Assembly: GCF_003255815.1 (NCBI RefSeq)
Contig: NC_037682.1
Location: 14,660,301 to 14,724,300 of the forward strand
DNA from: Theropithecus gelada
Lineage: Eukaryota; Chordata; Mammalia; Primates; Cercopithecidae
Direction of reading: 5' to 3'
Length of the DNA stretch: 64,000 nucleotides
Shown one piece after another: positions 25,369 to 36,081 of the stretch. A program made the translations under genes and the position numbers. The notes beneath the pieces are model-generated. The model worked only from the letters and a program-made list of their open reading frames with translations, did not search any database and was not told the DNA's origin. Positions within the stretch are counted from its first letter, which is position 1, and each line of letters opens with the position of its first letter.

Positions 25369-25987
25369 TTATGGCATAAGCATTTCTCATGTTATTAAAA
25401 TTGTTTTAAATAATTGTGATGGCTACAAAATATTTTGTCTTATGGGTACAATGTAATTTTACCCTTGTTGGCCCTTTCTGCTATTTTCAATTTTTTTTTC
25501 CTATGATAAAATGAAGACAAAAGCTGTAGAAGAAATAAAAATAAAGTGACTGGACATCTGGAGACACAGGGACACCTGAATATAGAATTGTCTGTATCAA
25601 CCTTGTTTGTATTCTCATTTCAGGAGAGTGAGCTCTCAACAGGGTCTACTAAAGAGAAAGGAGAGGGTAACAAATTGTCAGCTTGTCTCCAAAGCAGTGT
25701 GAGAGTATTCTAATTTTGATGAACCATTCTAGAAATAGTTTTAAGAGAAGTATGTAGGTATTTCAACAGACTCATTGGAAGTACTCAAGGGCATTCAACT
25801 CTCACTTTTCTAATTCTGGGATCATGCTGCTGAGGTATAAATTTATAGCTAACTGATTTATAAATTAACTAGAACATCCTGTGCAAAGGTTTGGTTCTCT
25901 AGTCAAATATAGACTGGGCACTGGTTCATAAATTAATCCCTCTTGGGTGGCTGGTGTCAGTTTCCAGAAGCATGTTAACTGTGGCAC
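25369..25987. other. Old repeat-derived intergenic DNA
   Basis: The first 150 bases continue the L1M-like wording that precedes the LTR. The remainder has no recognised feature. Confidence 0.4.
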
Positions 25988-26323
25988 AAATAGACCCAGA
26001 ATGGCCAGGTGTGGTGGTGCATGACTGCAGTCCCAGATTCCTGGGAGGCTGATGTGGGAGGATTGCTTGAATCCATGAGTTCTGGGCTGTAGTGTGCTAT
26101 GCCAGTTGGTTGTCTGCACTAAGTTCGGCATCAATATGGTGACCTCCTTGGAGCAAATCACCAGGTTGCCTAAGGAGGGGTAAACGGGTCCAGGTTGGAA
26201 ACGGAGCAGGTCAAAACTCCCATGCTGATTAGTCGTGGGACCATGTCTGTGAATAGCTACTGCACTCAAGCCTGGGCAATAAGCAATACCCTGTCTTGGA
26301 AAAAAAAAAATAGACCCAGAATG
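25988..26323 (+). pseudogene. 7SL RNA (RN7SL) retropseudogene with 16-bp target-site duplication
   Basis: The head resembles Alu (26004 onward), but from about 26090 the text follows the 7SL-specific S domain, which Alu lacks: GCACTAAGTTCGGCATCAAT, ATGGTGACCTCC, CACCAGGTTGCCTAAGGAGG and GGAAACGGAGCAGGTCAAAA. It then returns to the Alu-like 3' arm and a short A tail. The identical 16-mer AAATAGACCCAGAATG flanks it at 25988-26003 and 26308-26323, proving L1-style retrotransposition. Many substitutions in the 5' and apical regions argue against a working SRP RNA. Confidence 0.95.
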
Positions 26324-27280
26324 CAGTATTTCTAGATTTACAGAACACCATCATGGTTTTGATAATAACTGGTGAAGCCCAGCCTGAGAAGGAAGGTAAC
26401 TAGCCTCATTCTTTCTAAAAACACTTCTTAGCTGCATTAATAACCAACAGAGAAATTCAATTCCTTGGAACCTTCCTTCAGGATGCATACAGGTGATGGT
26501 GTAGTGATACCTGTGAATTGCAACATGACTTTTTCAGTCGCAGTATTGTATCTAATTCATGGTATAATCTTAGGAATGTTAAGGATGCGATTGGGAGCTT
26601 CATTAAGTCCTCTGGATTCCCTGGCTACCACTAAGCATACTAAGACACAGCCTAATTATCCCAAAGAATTAACAGAGTTGGGTTTCAACCAAACCTGGCA
26701 CCATTGTTTTAAATTATGGGCTGTAATAGAGTTGGCATTGGAACTTGAAAAGAAGCTGATGTAATTATATTCTCCTAATGATATAGCAAATGAATTGTTG
26801 CTTTTAGAAAAAATATTGGATAATGAGGAGCCACATTCTTTTTTATGCACCTAAACTGATTACACACACTTAGCAATGGAATGAAAAATTAAAGGTATAA
26901 CAGGTACCAACTTCATGTAAAATGCACACACGCAGAGGATATATAAATGTGTGTAGACATACACATGTGTTCCTTGGCCCCTGCCTGCTGTTGGCAAATC
27001 AAAATATAGATTATAGTGTGGTTTTGTCTTGAACATTTCTATCTGAATGAAAACAACACACTGTAGGGGTTCCTTGCCCTCATTCTGAATGCTTAGGACA
27101 ATGCAAATTGGGGTTTCCCAGCATATTGCAACCGAATCCTCTTCAGGCCCCGTCAGCTCTGCTCCAGACAATGCCATCCCCTAAGACAGAACTGTTATGG
27201 TTCATAACAGTGAAACCCACAGGACAAGTGTCCAAGAGTTTCACTCATTTCTTTTGTGGAAACAGCCTCCACCCTCAGGC
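26324..27280. other. Distal MPEG1 upstream DNA, no gene recognised
   Basis: An open frame at about 26465-26764 (+) begins at a TTG, has no splice context and resembles no protein I know, so it is not called as a gene. No named repeat was seen. Confidence 0.4.
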
Positions 27281-27838
27281 AAAGAGGAACCCCAGGGTTG
27301 GCCTTGACTAACAGCTTGCACAGGTATGGTGGAGCCAGGGTGTTTCACTCAGGGTGGTGTGGTCATTTGCCTCTGCATATACAGTAAAAGGAAACTGGTA
27401 TTGGAGTTCCAAGAGACAGCAGTCAGGAAAAATATGAAACCTCAAGTCTAAGAGAGTGAGCAAAAAGCAAAGCCAAACTTTCTGGCGGAGGAAGCAGTAG
27501 GGTGTGGGGTCAGGATTTTTTTTTGTAAGTGCACGCCCCTGCAGCAGAGTAACCAGTCAGGGCTGGGGGAAAATTAGGATAGTTAACTGTTAGGCATGTA
27601 GCGCTGTGTTTGCATGTTCAGTATGGCATAAATTCTTCAAAGAACTGACGGTCTTTAGTATTTCAACCAACTCTCGTTTCCCCATTTTGTAAGAAATTAA
27701 CTTAAAGAGGAACTGGTAGCTTTTAGAGAACTGATGAGTTTTCTGCTTCATCATCTGCTTTTGTTTTCTCCATTTTAGGTTGCCCAAAGCTTGCTGGCTG
27801 CTGTGTAGGGCTGGCGAGTGGCCGGGGCTGTCTGAGCC
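27281..27838 (+). promoter_or_regulatory. MPEG1: MPEG1 promoter-proximal region and 5' UTR
   Basis: Two copies of AAAGAGGAAC, close to the PU.1 (SPI1) consensus, lie at 27281-27290 and 27704-27713, and a further GGAGGAAGC at about 27487. PU.1 drives myeloid genes, which fits a macrophage gene. No TATA box is evident. A pyrimidine-rich run ending in AG at 27777-27778 looks like a splice acceptor just before the probable 5' UTR, so either transcription starts near 27750-27800 or a non-coding upstream exon exists. The exact start site cannot be read from sequence. Confidence 0.5.
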
Positions 27839-29989
27839 ATGAACAGCTTCAGGGCCACCATCCTCTTCTGGGCAGTGGCAGCATGGGCTACATCAGGCAA
27901 GCCTTTGGGACAGACAGATGAAGCTGGAGTTCAAAAATGCAAAAATGCCTTGAAACTGCCTGTCCTGGAAGTCCTACCTGGAGGGGGCTGGGACAATCTG
28001 CGTAATGTGGACATGGGACGGGTGATGGAATTGACTTACACCAACTGCAGGACAACTGAGGATGGACAGTATATCACCCCTGATGAAATCTTCACCATTC
28101 CCCAGAAACAGAGCAACCTGGAGATGAACTCAGAAATCCTGGAATCTTGGGCGAATTACCAGAGCAGCACCTCCTACTCCATCAACACAGATCTCTCTCT
28201 CTATTCCAAAGTCAATGGCAAGTTTTCCACTGAGTTCCAGAGGATGAAGACCCTCCAAGTGAAGGACCAAGCTATAACTACCCGAGTTCAGGTAAGAAAC
28301 CTCGTCTACACAGTCAAAATCAACCCAACTGTAGCACTAAGCTCAGGTTTCAGGAAGGAGCTCCTTGACATCTCTGACCGTCTAGAGAACAACCAGACGA
28401 GGATGGCCACCTACCTGGCAGAACTCCTGGTCCTCAACTATGGCACCCACGTCATCACCAGTGTGGACGCTGGGGCTGCTCTTATTCAGGAGGACCACAT
28501 CAAGACCTCCTTTCTCCAAGACAGCCAGAGCAGTCGTAGTGCCGTGACCGCCTCTGCTGGACTTGCCTTCCAAAACACCGTGAACTTCAAACTTGAGGAA
28601 AACTATACGTTGCAGAATGTCCTCACCAAGAGCTACCTCTCAAACCGAACCAACTCCAGGGTGCAGAGCATCGGAGGGGTCCCTTTTTACCCAGGCATCA
28701 CCCTCCAGGTCTGGCAGCAGGGTATCACCAACCACCTGGTGGCCATCGACCGCTCTGGCCTGCCACTGCATTTCTTCGTCAACCCCAACATGCTGCCTGA
28801 CTTGCCAGGCCCCCTGGTGAGGAAGGTGTCAAAGACGGTGGAAACTGCTGTGAAGCGCTATTACACATTCAACACCTACCCTGGCTGCACCGATCTCAAT
28901 TCTCCCAACTTCAATTTTCAGGCCAACACAGATGATGGCTCCTGCGAGGGGAAAATGACCAACTTCTCTCTGGGTGGGGTTTATCAGGAATGCACTCAGC
29001 TCTCAGGGAGTAGGGATGTCCTCCTCTGCCAAAAGTTGGAGCAGAAGAATCCACTCACTGGTGATTTCTCTTGCCCCTCTGGCTACTCCCCGGTGCACTT
29101 GCTATCCCAGATCCACGAGGAGGGTTACAACCACCTGGAGTGTCATCGAAAGTGCACTCTCCTCGTTTTCTGCAAGACCGTGTGTGAAGATGTGTTCCAG
29201 GTGGCAAAGGCTGAATTCAGGGCTTTTTGGTGTGTGGCCAGTAGCCAAGTACCTGAGAACTCAGGACTGCTTTTCGGAGGCCTCTTCAGCAGCAAGAGCA
29301 TAAACCCCATGACAAATGCGCAGTCATGCCCAGCCGGCTACTTTCCACTGAGACTCTTTGAAAACCTCAAGGTATGTGTTTCTCAGGACTATGAGTTGGG
29401 AAGCAGGTTTGCGGTCCCCTTTGGTGGGTTCTTTAGCTGCGCAGTTGGGAACCCCCTGGTAGATCCTGCTATATCCAGAGATTTAGAGGCACCTTCCCTG
29501 AAAAAGTGCCCTGGGGGCTTCAGCCAGCACCTAGCCTTCATCAGCGACGGATGCCAAGTGTCCTACTGTGTCAAATCCGGGCTTTTTACAGGAGGGTCCC
29601 TGCCCCCTGCCAGGCTCCCACCTTTCACCCGGCCACCCCTCATGAGTCAGGCTGCCACCAATACTGTCATAGTGACCAATTCTGAGAATGCGAGATCCTG
29701 GATTAAAGACTCCCAGACCCACCAGTGGAGGCTGGGAGAGCCGGTAGAGCTGCGGAGGGCCATGAATGTCATCCATGGGGCTGGTGGTGGTCTGTCAGGA
29801 GGGGCTGCAGCTGGGGTCACAGTGGGGGTCACCACCATTCTGGCTCTTGCTATCACCCTGGCCATCTACGGCACCCGGAAGTTCAAGAAGAAAGCATATC
29901 AGGAAATTGGGGAAAGGCAGAGTTTGGTTCCAGGCACTGCAGCAAGTGGAGACACACCTCACGAAGAGCAGGGGCAGAGTCCAGCTTAA
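27839..29989 (+). CDS. MPEG1: Macrophage-expressed gene 1 protein (perforin-2)
   Basis: An intact, intronless 716-codon frame. Perforin-2 is a pore-forming membrane protein of phagosomes and endosomes in macrophages and other phagocytes; it damages engulfed bacteria after acid-triggered activation. Residues 1 to about 20 are a signal peptide. Residues about 30-345 form the MACPF domain, with the family signature YGTHVITSVDAGAA at 201-214. A cysteine-bearing EGF-like strip (about 350-371) and the Cys-rich P2 region (about 372-585) follow. A single membrane span lies at about 655-677 and a 39-residue cytoplasmic tail starts RKFKKK; tail lysines are known ubiquitylation sites in this family. Asn-X-Ser/Thr sites are at 185, 255, 269 and 375. 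The length equals the family norm. The start ATG fits: the signal peptide begins there and no upstream in-frame ATG extends it. Single-exon coding is usual for mammalian MPEG1. Confidence 0.98.
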   Translation: MNSFRATILFWAVAAWATSGKPLGQTDEAGVQKCKNALKLPVLEVLPGGGWDNLRNVDMGRVMELTYTNCRTTEDGQYITPDEIFTIPQKQSNLEMNSEILESWANYQSSTSYSINTDLSLYSKVNGKFSTEFQRMKTLQVKDQAITTRVQVRNLVYTVKINPTVALSSGFRKELLDISDRLENNQTRMATYLAELLVLNYGTHVITSVDAGAALIQEDHIKTSFLQDSQSSRSAVTASAGLAFQNTVNFKLEENYTLQNVLTKSYLSNRTNSRVQSIGGVPFYPGITLQVWQQGITNHLVAIDRSGLPLHFFVNPNMLPDLPGPLVRKVSKTVETAVKRYYTFNTYPGCTDLNSPNFNFQANTDDGSCEGKMTNFSLGGVYQECTQLSGSRDVLLCQKLEQKNPLTGDFSCPSGYSPVHLLSQIHEEGYNHLECHRKCTLLVFCKTVCEDVFQVAKAEFRAFWCVASSQVPENSGLLFGGLFSSKSINPMTNAQSCPAGYFPLRLFENLKVCVSQDYELGSRFAVPFGGFFSCAVGNPLVDPAISRDLEAPSLKKCPGGFSQHLAFISDGCQVSYCVKSGLFTGGSLPPARLPPFTRPPLMSQAATNTVIVTNSENARSWIKDSQTHQWRLGEPVELRRAMNVIHGAGGGLSGGAAAGVTVGVTTILALAITLAIYGTRKFKKKAYQEIGERQSLVPGTAASGDTPHEEQGQSPA

Positions 29990-32190
29990 ATCTCTCCCCG
30001 AAAATGGTTTCTCTCATCTCCAGTGTGGTCACTGCTGACCACTCTGTTTTCCTAAACATTGAAATGGCATGTGCAACCAAAAGTAGGTATATTTGTGACT
30101 TCTTGTTTAAGTCTCTGGGCCAGAAAATTCACACTGTTACATGGATAAGGGTGGGATTGGGGAGAGGGAACAGTTGGGAGTAGAAGCAAAAGCCATTCTG
30201 GGACTAAAATAGGAAGCAGATGCCCTTTCCCAGTGTGTGTCGCTGTCTTCACCTGAATGCATTTGTGTAAAAATAGAGGAGGGAGAATGCTAACATTTGG
30301 ATTTGGAAGCCATGAATTTACTCTGAAGTTTGCAGTTGTTTCCAATTTGTGAGCTCTAAGAGTTTCTGCCTGTAACAACTACCCTCCCTTTATTTTGATT
30401 TTTTAAAAGCTGTCTGAATTTCACACTCTTAGAGCCCAGAAGAGTCCCGAAAAGACACAAGTCTTGCTTGGTTACTGCTTTTTAACTGTGAGGGCTCTAT
30501 GTTGACAGACTGTTATCTACTCAGAGCTACCTCAAACATCTGAAAAGAAAGATGTTGCCTGTGCCGATTCCACTTTTTCCAGCTGCCCCTTGATGAACAC
30601 TCCCTTACACCAGACCACTCTTTGCCTTCTGACTGGTGTCATCAAGTCCTCAGAAAATATTTTAACTTGTAAACTATTAGTGGGTCAAAGAGGAAGGGAT
30701 AATTTGGAGACAAGGAGTAATGAAAGATGGGTAAAAACTGAAAAAATTCCGGTGCTGAGTACTACCGCTTCATCTTCCATGGATGGTCATGACCTTTCCT
30801 GTCCTCCTGTTACATGAACACACACACACATACACACACACATGCACCCCACATTTCAGTAATTCTGCATTGTTCTAGGTCCTTACCTTTCTTGTCCATT
30901 ATATGAACACACACACACGTGCACACACACACACACACACAAACACCCCACATTTCAATAAGTCTGCATTGTTCCGGGTCCTTACTATTCCTGTCCTCCT
31001 GTTATATGAACACACACACACACACACACTCTCCACATTTCAGTAAGTCTGCATTGTTCTGGGGGTAAAACAGGCAAGAAGTTAAAGTAAGACCACATTT
31101 AAGTATTACTCTATAGAATCAAAACAGAGTAGTTAACACCAATTATGCAAGCTAGTTTTTTTTCCAGCAGAAAGGGAGCTGACATGATCAAATCCATGTT
31201 TTCAAATGAACTGAAAAAGTCATCCAGCACCACTTGTAACCCATTTATTTCAGTTTCAGGCTGAGAGCCCTGGGGCATCTAGCAGGATGCATAATTGTCA
31301 TCTGGCAATAGTTGGGACTTTGCTCAATTTTAATATCAATCTCTCCTGATTGCAATTACCTCCACTACTTTCATGATCCCCTATAATATTTTTAAAAATA
31401 ATACATTTATTCACTGAATCAAATGTCATTAATGAGTTATCTTCTGTGGAGGATGACTGTTCTCTTTGTTAATGTTCACAATCAAAATCTTGGGCTGAGA
31501 AGAGGCCCTTCACCAACGAGTTTGAAGCATCACAGCATGTGGGAAGGTGGGAACCAGGATCCCCATTCATTTCCAACTGAGACACAGAGAAGTGGGTCAC
31601 AGAATTTGAGCCCTGCTCTCTTGACTGCCCAGCCAGGGACACTGATTTCTTTAATGTCTTCACTTAATCCTGCCTCTTAAGCATTAAAACATTCTCCTAA
31701 ACCTCTGAGTGTTTTGTGGGTTCTGGGTGTTTTGTACGTTTTAGCCAAGTTAACCACTTGTCTGCAAATACTGACTTTCCTATGAATTCTTTGAAGATTA
31801 TTGAGTCAGAAAGGAAAAATATAGCCCCAAATTCCTAGGCTTTTAATGCGCTAACCGTGTATTGAAATGAAAAGTTCCTTACAAACCTATATTCCTACCA
31901 ACAAGATTGCACATAAATATACATTAAAATATGTACTAAGGAACCCTCTGTCCAACAGCTTATGCATGTGAAGTTAGAACATGGGAGTCTGCCGGTTGCA
32001 TTCATCAGATCATTTTGCAGAGTCAGATCCCAGATGGAAGAGCTCACAGGCTCTGCCTTCCAAGTCCTGGGTTCCTAACTGGTGGTCTTAGGCTGGGGTC
32101 TGTGGGGAGACCAACCCTGGCTTTCAAGAAAACCTCATCCCATGGACTATCAGAAATAGACACAGATTTGGGTGACAAAGGTGGCTCTGC
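29990..32190 (+). other. MPEG1: MPEG1 3' UTR (end approximate)
   Basis: No further open frame follows the TAA. Known MPEG1 mRNA is about 4.4 kb with one exon, which puts its 3' end near 32.2 kb, but no canonical AATAAA was found on this strand there. Weaker candidates are ATTAAA at 31683-31688 and 31923-31928. The CA-rich tandem repeat at 30794-31065 lies inside. Confidence 0.6.
30794..31065 (+). repeat. Three-copy minisatellite with (CA)n, about 80-100 bp unit
   Basis: Three successive units read CTGTCCTCCTGTTA-ATGAACACACACA, a variable CA run, CCACATTTCA-TAA, and TCTGCATTGTTC followed in the first two by GGTCCTTAC. They begin at about 30794, 30887 and 30986. The CA runs differ in length and interruptions (CATGCACCCC, GTGCACAC). 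The array sits in the MPEG1 3' UTR. Confidence 0.9.
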
Positions 32191-35100
32191 ATTTGCATTT
32201 TATTTTTGTGTTCTTGTCAGTTTGGGGATGATTAATATCAAACATTTATTTGAGAAACAGCAGCCTGTAAACCATTTAAACACATACTATATTGTAGTCA
32301 GGCAAAGGGACCTTTAAAAGTGAATATTTGTGATTTCAAAAGTGTTTTTTTCTCCCACACGTTCACTTACTCATTTTCCCGGCCGTGTGATCTGTTCCTT
32401 TAGTCTCACGAAGAGTCTAGCCAGGTCAAATGTGTGGGTGGGTAATATGTGGAAAATCTGTTTTTAAGTGGTGGGGGAGGGGCTTCCCCCATCGAGTGGA
32501 AGGGCTTGTGGTTGCTTACAGACTCAGGGAGGTAACCCAAATCCCTCACAGATAGGTGCACTAATCTACAAAAAGCAGAAGGCCAACAACAGCAACAATT
32601 TTGTGGTTGTTCATTTGCCATTTATTGTTCTGCACAGACACTTCATGAGCACCAGGTGGCGATGTCCTCTCACAGAGCAACACCAAAGACTTCAAAAACA
32701 CTCCAGTTACAAACAGAACAATTCACTTAGGACATTCACCTGCCTCTCCCAGAACCCCCAATCTAATGCCAGGGACCACAGAGAAGGAAATGGGTCAGGC
32801 GTCCTTTCTTGTACCACATGAGCCTTCCCCCAGTTTTCTCATGCATACAACAGTGCAATACCAAGATGAGTACTTTTGACCAAGTATAAAACCACAGAGA
32901 CGACCCAATTTTACAAAAATGGAAAGAGAATGAAAACACAAAGGCACACGCAGCCACAAATACACACTTAACCTTTTAGGGGATGAGCATCCGATGAGGT
33001 TTGTCTCCAATCCAATTTGTCATCCCAGGAGACTCTGGAAGGGAGAAACTAGGCTGCTGGCGCTAAGAGCATGAAAGGGAAGGCATGGAATCCCCTACTT
33101 GGGCCAGGAGAGCACAGCAGGGCTTCTGGTGGGAAAACACTTTGTGTTAAGGTAGTGGATGCACAGGGCTCGGCTGGCAGGGTTCTCGCTGAAATCTAGA
33201 CTGCACCTTACCAGGTTGGCACAAGACAAAGGGCAGAGGAATGCTCCCTGCCTTGCCTGGCACAGTGTTAGAAAGGAAATTCAAGATCCCTGCTGCCCAG
33301 AAAGCCACACAAGAACAGCACGAGAATGAGGTAGCCCCTACTGGGCATCTGCAGAGAGGACAAGAAATTGGGCACAGACATAATCAAAAGCCCAGGGGAA
33401 AAGGCTTGAAGGTGTGAAGACGACCTCTCCAAGTGGTATTGCCACATGCACAGCGGCTCCCTTTCCATCTTGAGTCCTCTTCCTTCTCCTCCTGGCCACC
33501 CCTTCCCCACCTATACCTTGTTCTCCCTGACATGGGGAAACTGATCTCTCCCCACTGCCTAATTCCATTGTGAAAGTCTGTCTTCTTTTCTTCCCCACCT
33601 CCTACTGCCTCATCGTGTTTTTCTTCCCAAGAACCCTCAGCCTATTTCTGCACCCTTGCAGCCAAGAAGCTCAGCAGATACTTGACCAGTGTGCTGAAGG
33701 CAGAGACGGCATGAGGGTCTCCAAGTAATCTCTGGCACATGGTAACTCGACAAAGGGCATGGGTGTGACATTAAACACCACAGGGATGTCTCTTCCATTT
33801 AGTTCAGGGGTTTCCTTCCTGACTCTGGCAGGAAATTGCCCTGTGGTGCAGTAAGCTCGGGACCAGTCTCCTGGTCTGCTGGTGAGATATAATGGCTGCC
33901 TGCTGACAGGAGACATGGGGACAAGGATGGCAGAACAATTCCTCCCATCAGAGCTCCCTCTGGTGGAGCTGATCAACATCCCTTGTAGCCATTTGGAAAG
34001 AGAGCAAAGTCTCAGCACCAGCACATCCACAGAACTGGGTGACAGGCAAGTGAATCGACTATCCACACCCACGTCAAAATGGCTGGAGGCCTAACAGCAA
34101 GCAGCTATGGGGCTGGCTTTTATGAAAGCCTGGCCTCCGGTTCCCATCGAAGTACCATTTTTGAAGGTTTTCTTGTTTTCATTTTTCTAGCATCAAAAAC
34201 CTTCCAAATATTATGAAATATATATGCATATATATATACGTCAAACCCCCAAAACATGAGGTATATAAATACAAATTAGTATCCAGAGGAACTTCCCCCA
34301 AACACATAGTTCAAAGAACGCACTTTCAAAGGGGGAATTCGGTTTCCCTTCTTGATCCCCCCTTTTCTCCTCCCTGGCCCCCAATTCATTCCTTACTGGG
34401 AGCCAAAGGCAATAAGAATGTTGGGGAGGAGACAGGGTCTTGGGACACAACCAAGATGCAGATTGGACCAGACCATACCGTGGTCCCAACCCCATTAGGA
34501 ATGAGCTAAAGAGGTTCTCTCCCTGCTCTAAGTCAATCTATAATAGATGAAGGAGATGAGGGACCCAGCAGCTCTGGGCTCTGATGAGCAAATTTGCATG
34601 GAAAGAGATTGAAGCCTTCATAGAAACAAGACTGGATGGAGATGAGCTCTGCTCCAATCTCGAAAAGAAATATAAAAGGATGAGTCCAACCCTCACCTCA
34701 TTGCATCTCCCCAGGCACAGTTCTGTCTCCATTGGGGTTTCAGTTCTCTGTGGGATAGGTTGGCAACAGGTGAGAAACATCAAAGGACCACAGCCTGGCT
34801 GTTGGAGCCCCATCAGAACTGGGGTTTGGCATCTTGCAAAACAGAGTGCAGGGACATGACGGGCCTTCCCATCAAGCTGGCCCAGCGATGCACACACGCC
34901 CCCTCCCCCACCCCCCCCACACACGCATGCACAGACACAGAGGGCACAGAGCCCAGCCTGGGCTCCACTCACAGTGACTTGATGAAACTCATGGAATCTT
35001 TGAGCTGGTCTAGAATGAGTTGGGAAGAAGGCTGTGGGCTCCTCTCCCTGAGGACAGTTCAGATGCTCAGTGGGATGCAGGCTCTGGTTTGATCAGAGAG

Positions 35101-35847
35101 GGGCTAGAAACAGCATCATGGGATGCCACCCCAAAGAGGAACCCCAGAGTCCATCCATCCACATGAGAGAACCAGATGCCTCTTTGGACAGGTCAGAGCT
35201 GTGAGGAGGAGAGGAGGGCCCAGAGAAGCCAAGGACTGTGATGAGAGCGGAATGTGCTCCCAGAGGCTTTTCCTTCTCTGGCCCTCTTGGGAAGGAGTGC
35301 TTCCTCGCTCTACACCAAGGCAACCGTTTCTGATGTCACAGCAGTTTAGTGGTTCACCCCTTTGCCCCCCCAATCTTGCACAGTGAGAGCTCCCTGGCTC
35401 CAGCAGAGGGAGAATAGCAGAAACTCCACTCTCAAAGCAGAGTGGAAGTAGCAAGAAGCCGGCTGAGGCAAGAAAGCCCGGCTTCCCAAAGCCAGGGTAT
35501 GGAGTGCCCAGGCACTGCCCATACCCCAGGTGTGTTGACCATGCCCCTACTTGGGAGGTGGGGTAGGGAGGGGATTCTTGACTACCCAGCACCAAAAACT
35601 CCATGGGAACAGACCCAGGGTGGCCCTCATCCCCTCTCCCTTTGTGTTGGATAAGGTTTATGAATGATATCGCTATATTCAGTCTGGCTCCCGCTGTGGT
35701 TGGGAGGGATGAGGGGTGGACACAGGGCAGGAGGGGAGAATAGAAAGTTGGGAGGGCAGGACACCAACTTCTTCTACATTGACTCACTCTCCTCACTTCC
35801 TGTCCTGCAGTCCCCACGGCCCCTCCCACCTCAAAGCTTTTCTGGCC
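32180..35847 (-). other. DTX4: DTX4 3' UTR (end approximate)
   Basis: Minus-strand AATAAA signals occur at 32250-32245 and 32204-32199, and an earlier one near 32620. Using either of the first two gives a last exon of about 3.9 kb, consistent with the long DTX4 mRNA. The 3' UTR holds a TA-rich patch (34216-34240) and a C/CA-rich patch (34890-34935). No Alu was seen in it. Confidence 0.65.
32199..32250 (-). terminator. DTX4: Candidate DTX4 polyadenylation signals
   Basis: Two AATAAA hexamers on the minus strand 40 bases apart. They lie about where the converging MPEG1 transcript is expected to end. Which one is used cannot be told from sequence. Confidence 0.5.
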
Positions 35848-36081
35848 TCAGTCCTTCTCCTGGGCAGTGCTGTCCTCAGAGATGCCCTGGGCAGCCAGTT
35901 CAGCCAGCACATTATCCAGGTAATTGGCATCTGGGTAGCCATGGCCAGTGAGATTAGAGCCAAACTCTGTCTTGTGGTGGACCTCATTCCAGATGACAGT
36001 ATCTGACTCCCCCGTGGTGCTGGAGGTGCCAATGGCAAAAATGAGGCGGCGATCCCAGGCCACGAGCAGCAGCTTCAGAAC
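35848..36081 (-). CDS. DTX4: DTX4 exon 9, coding part (Deltex C-terminal domain end)
   Basis: The acceptor CCTCTAG precedes 36081 and the TGA stop is at 35850-35848. It encodes residues about 543-619. The conserved GHGYPD and LAELAAQG blocks give His589 and Glu603, spaced 14 apart like the catalytic His and Glu described in the C-terminal domains of other Deltex ligases. The frame stays open for another 243 codons after the TGA (see findings). Confidence 0.97.
   Translation of the reverse strand, partial: VLKLLLVAWDRRLIFAIGTSSTTGESDTVIWNEVHHKTEFGSNLTGHGYPDANYLDNVLAELAAQGISEDSTAQEKD

Noticed and set aside
25865..26269. 134-codon minus-strand open frame
   Set aside because: It runs antisense through the 7SL pseudogene; the frame is a by-product of that RNA sequence.
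26465..26764. 99-codon frame upstream of MPEG1
   Set aside because: It begins at TTG rather than ATG, has no splice context or recognised similarity, and is of a length expected by chance.
29725..30183. 152-codon + strand frame overlapping the MPEG1 end
   Set aside because: It is an out-of-frame shadow of the MPEG1 coding sequence running into the 3' UTR.
34903..34935. C/CA-rich patch considered as a G-quadruplex or regulatory site
   Set aside because: It is a short low-complexity stretch in the DTX4 3' UTR with no regular run spacing that I could support.
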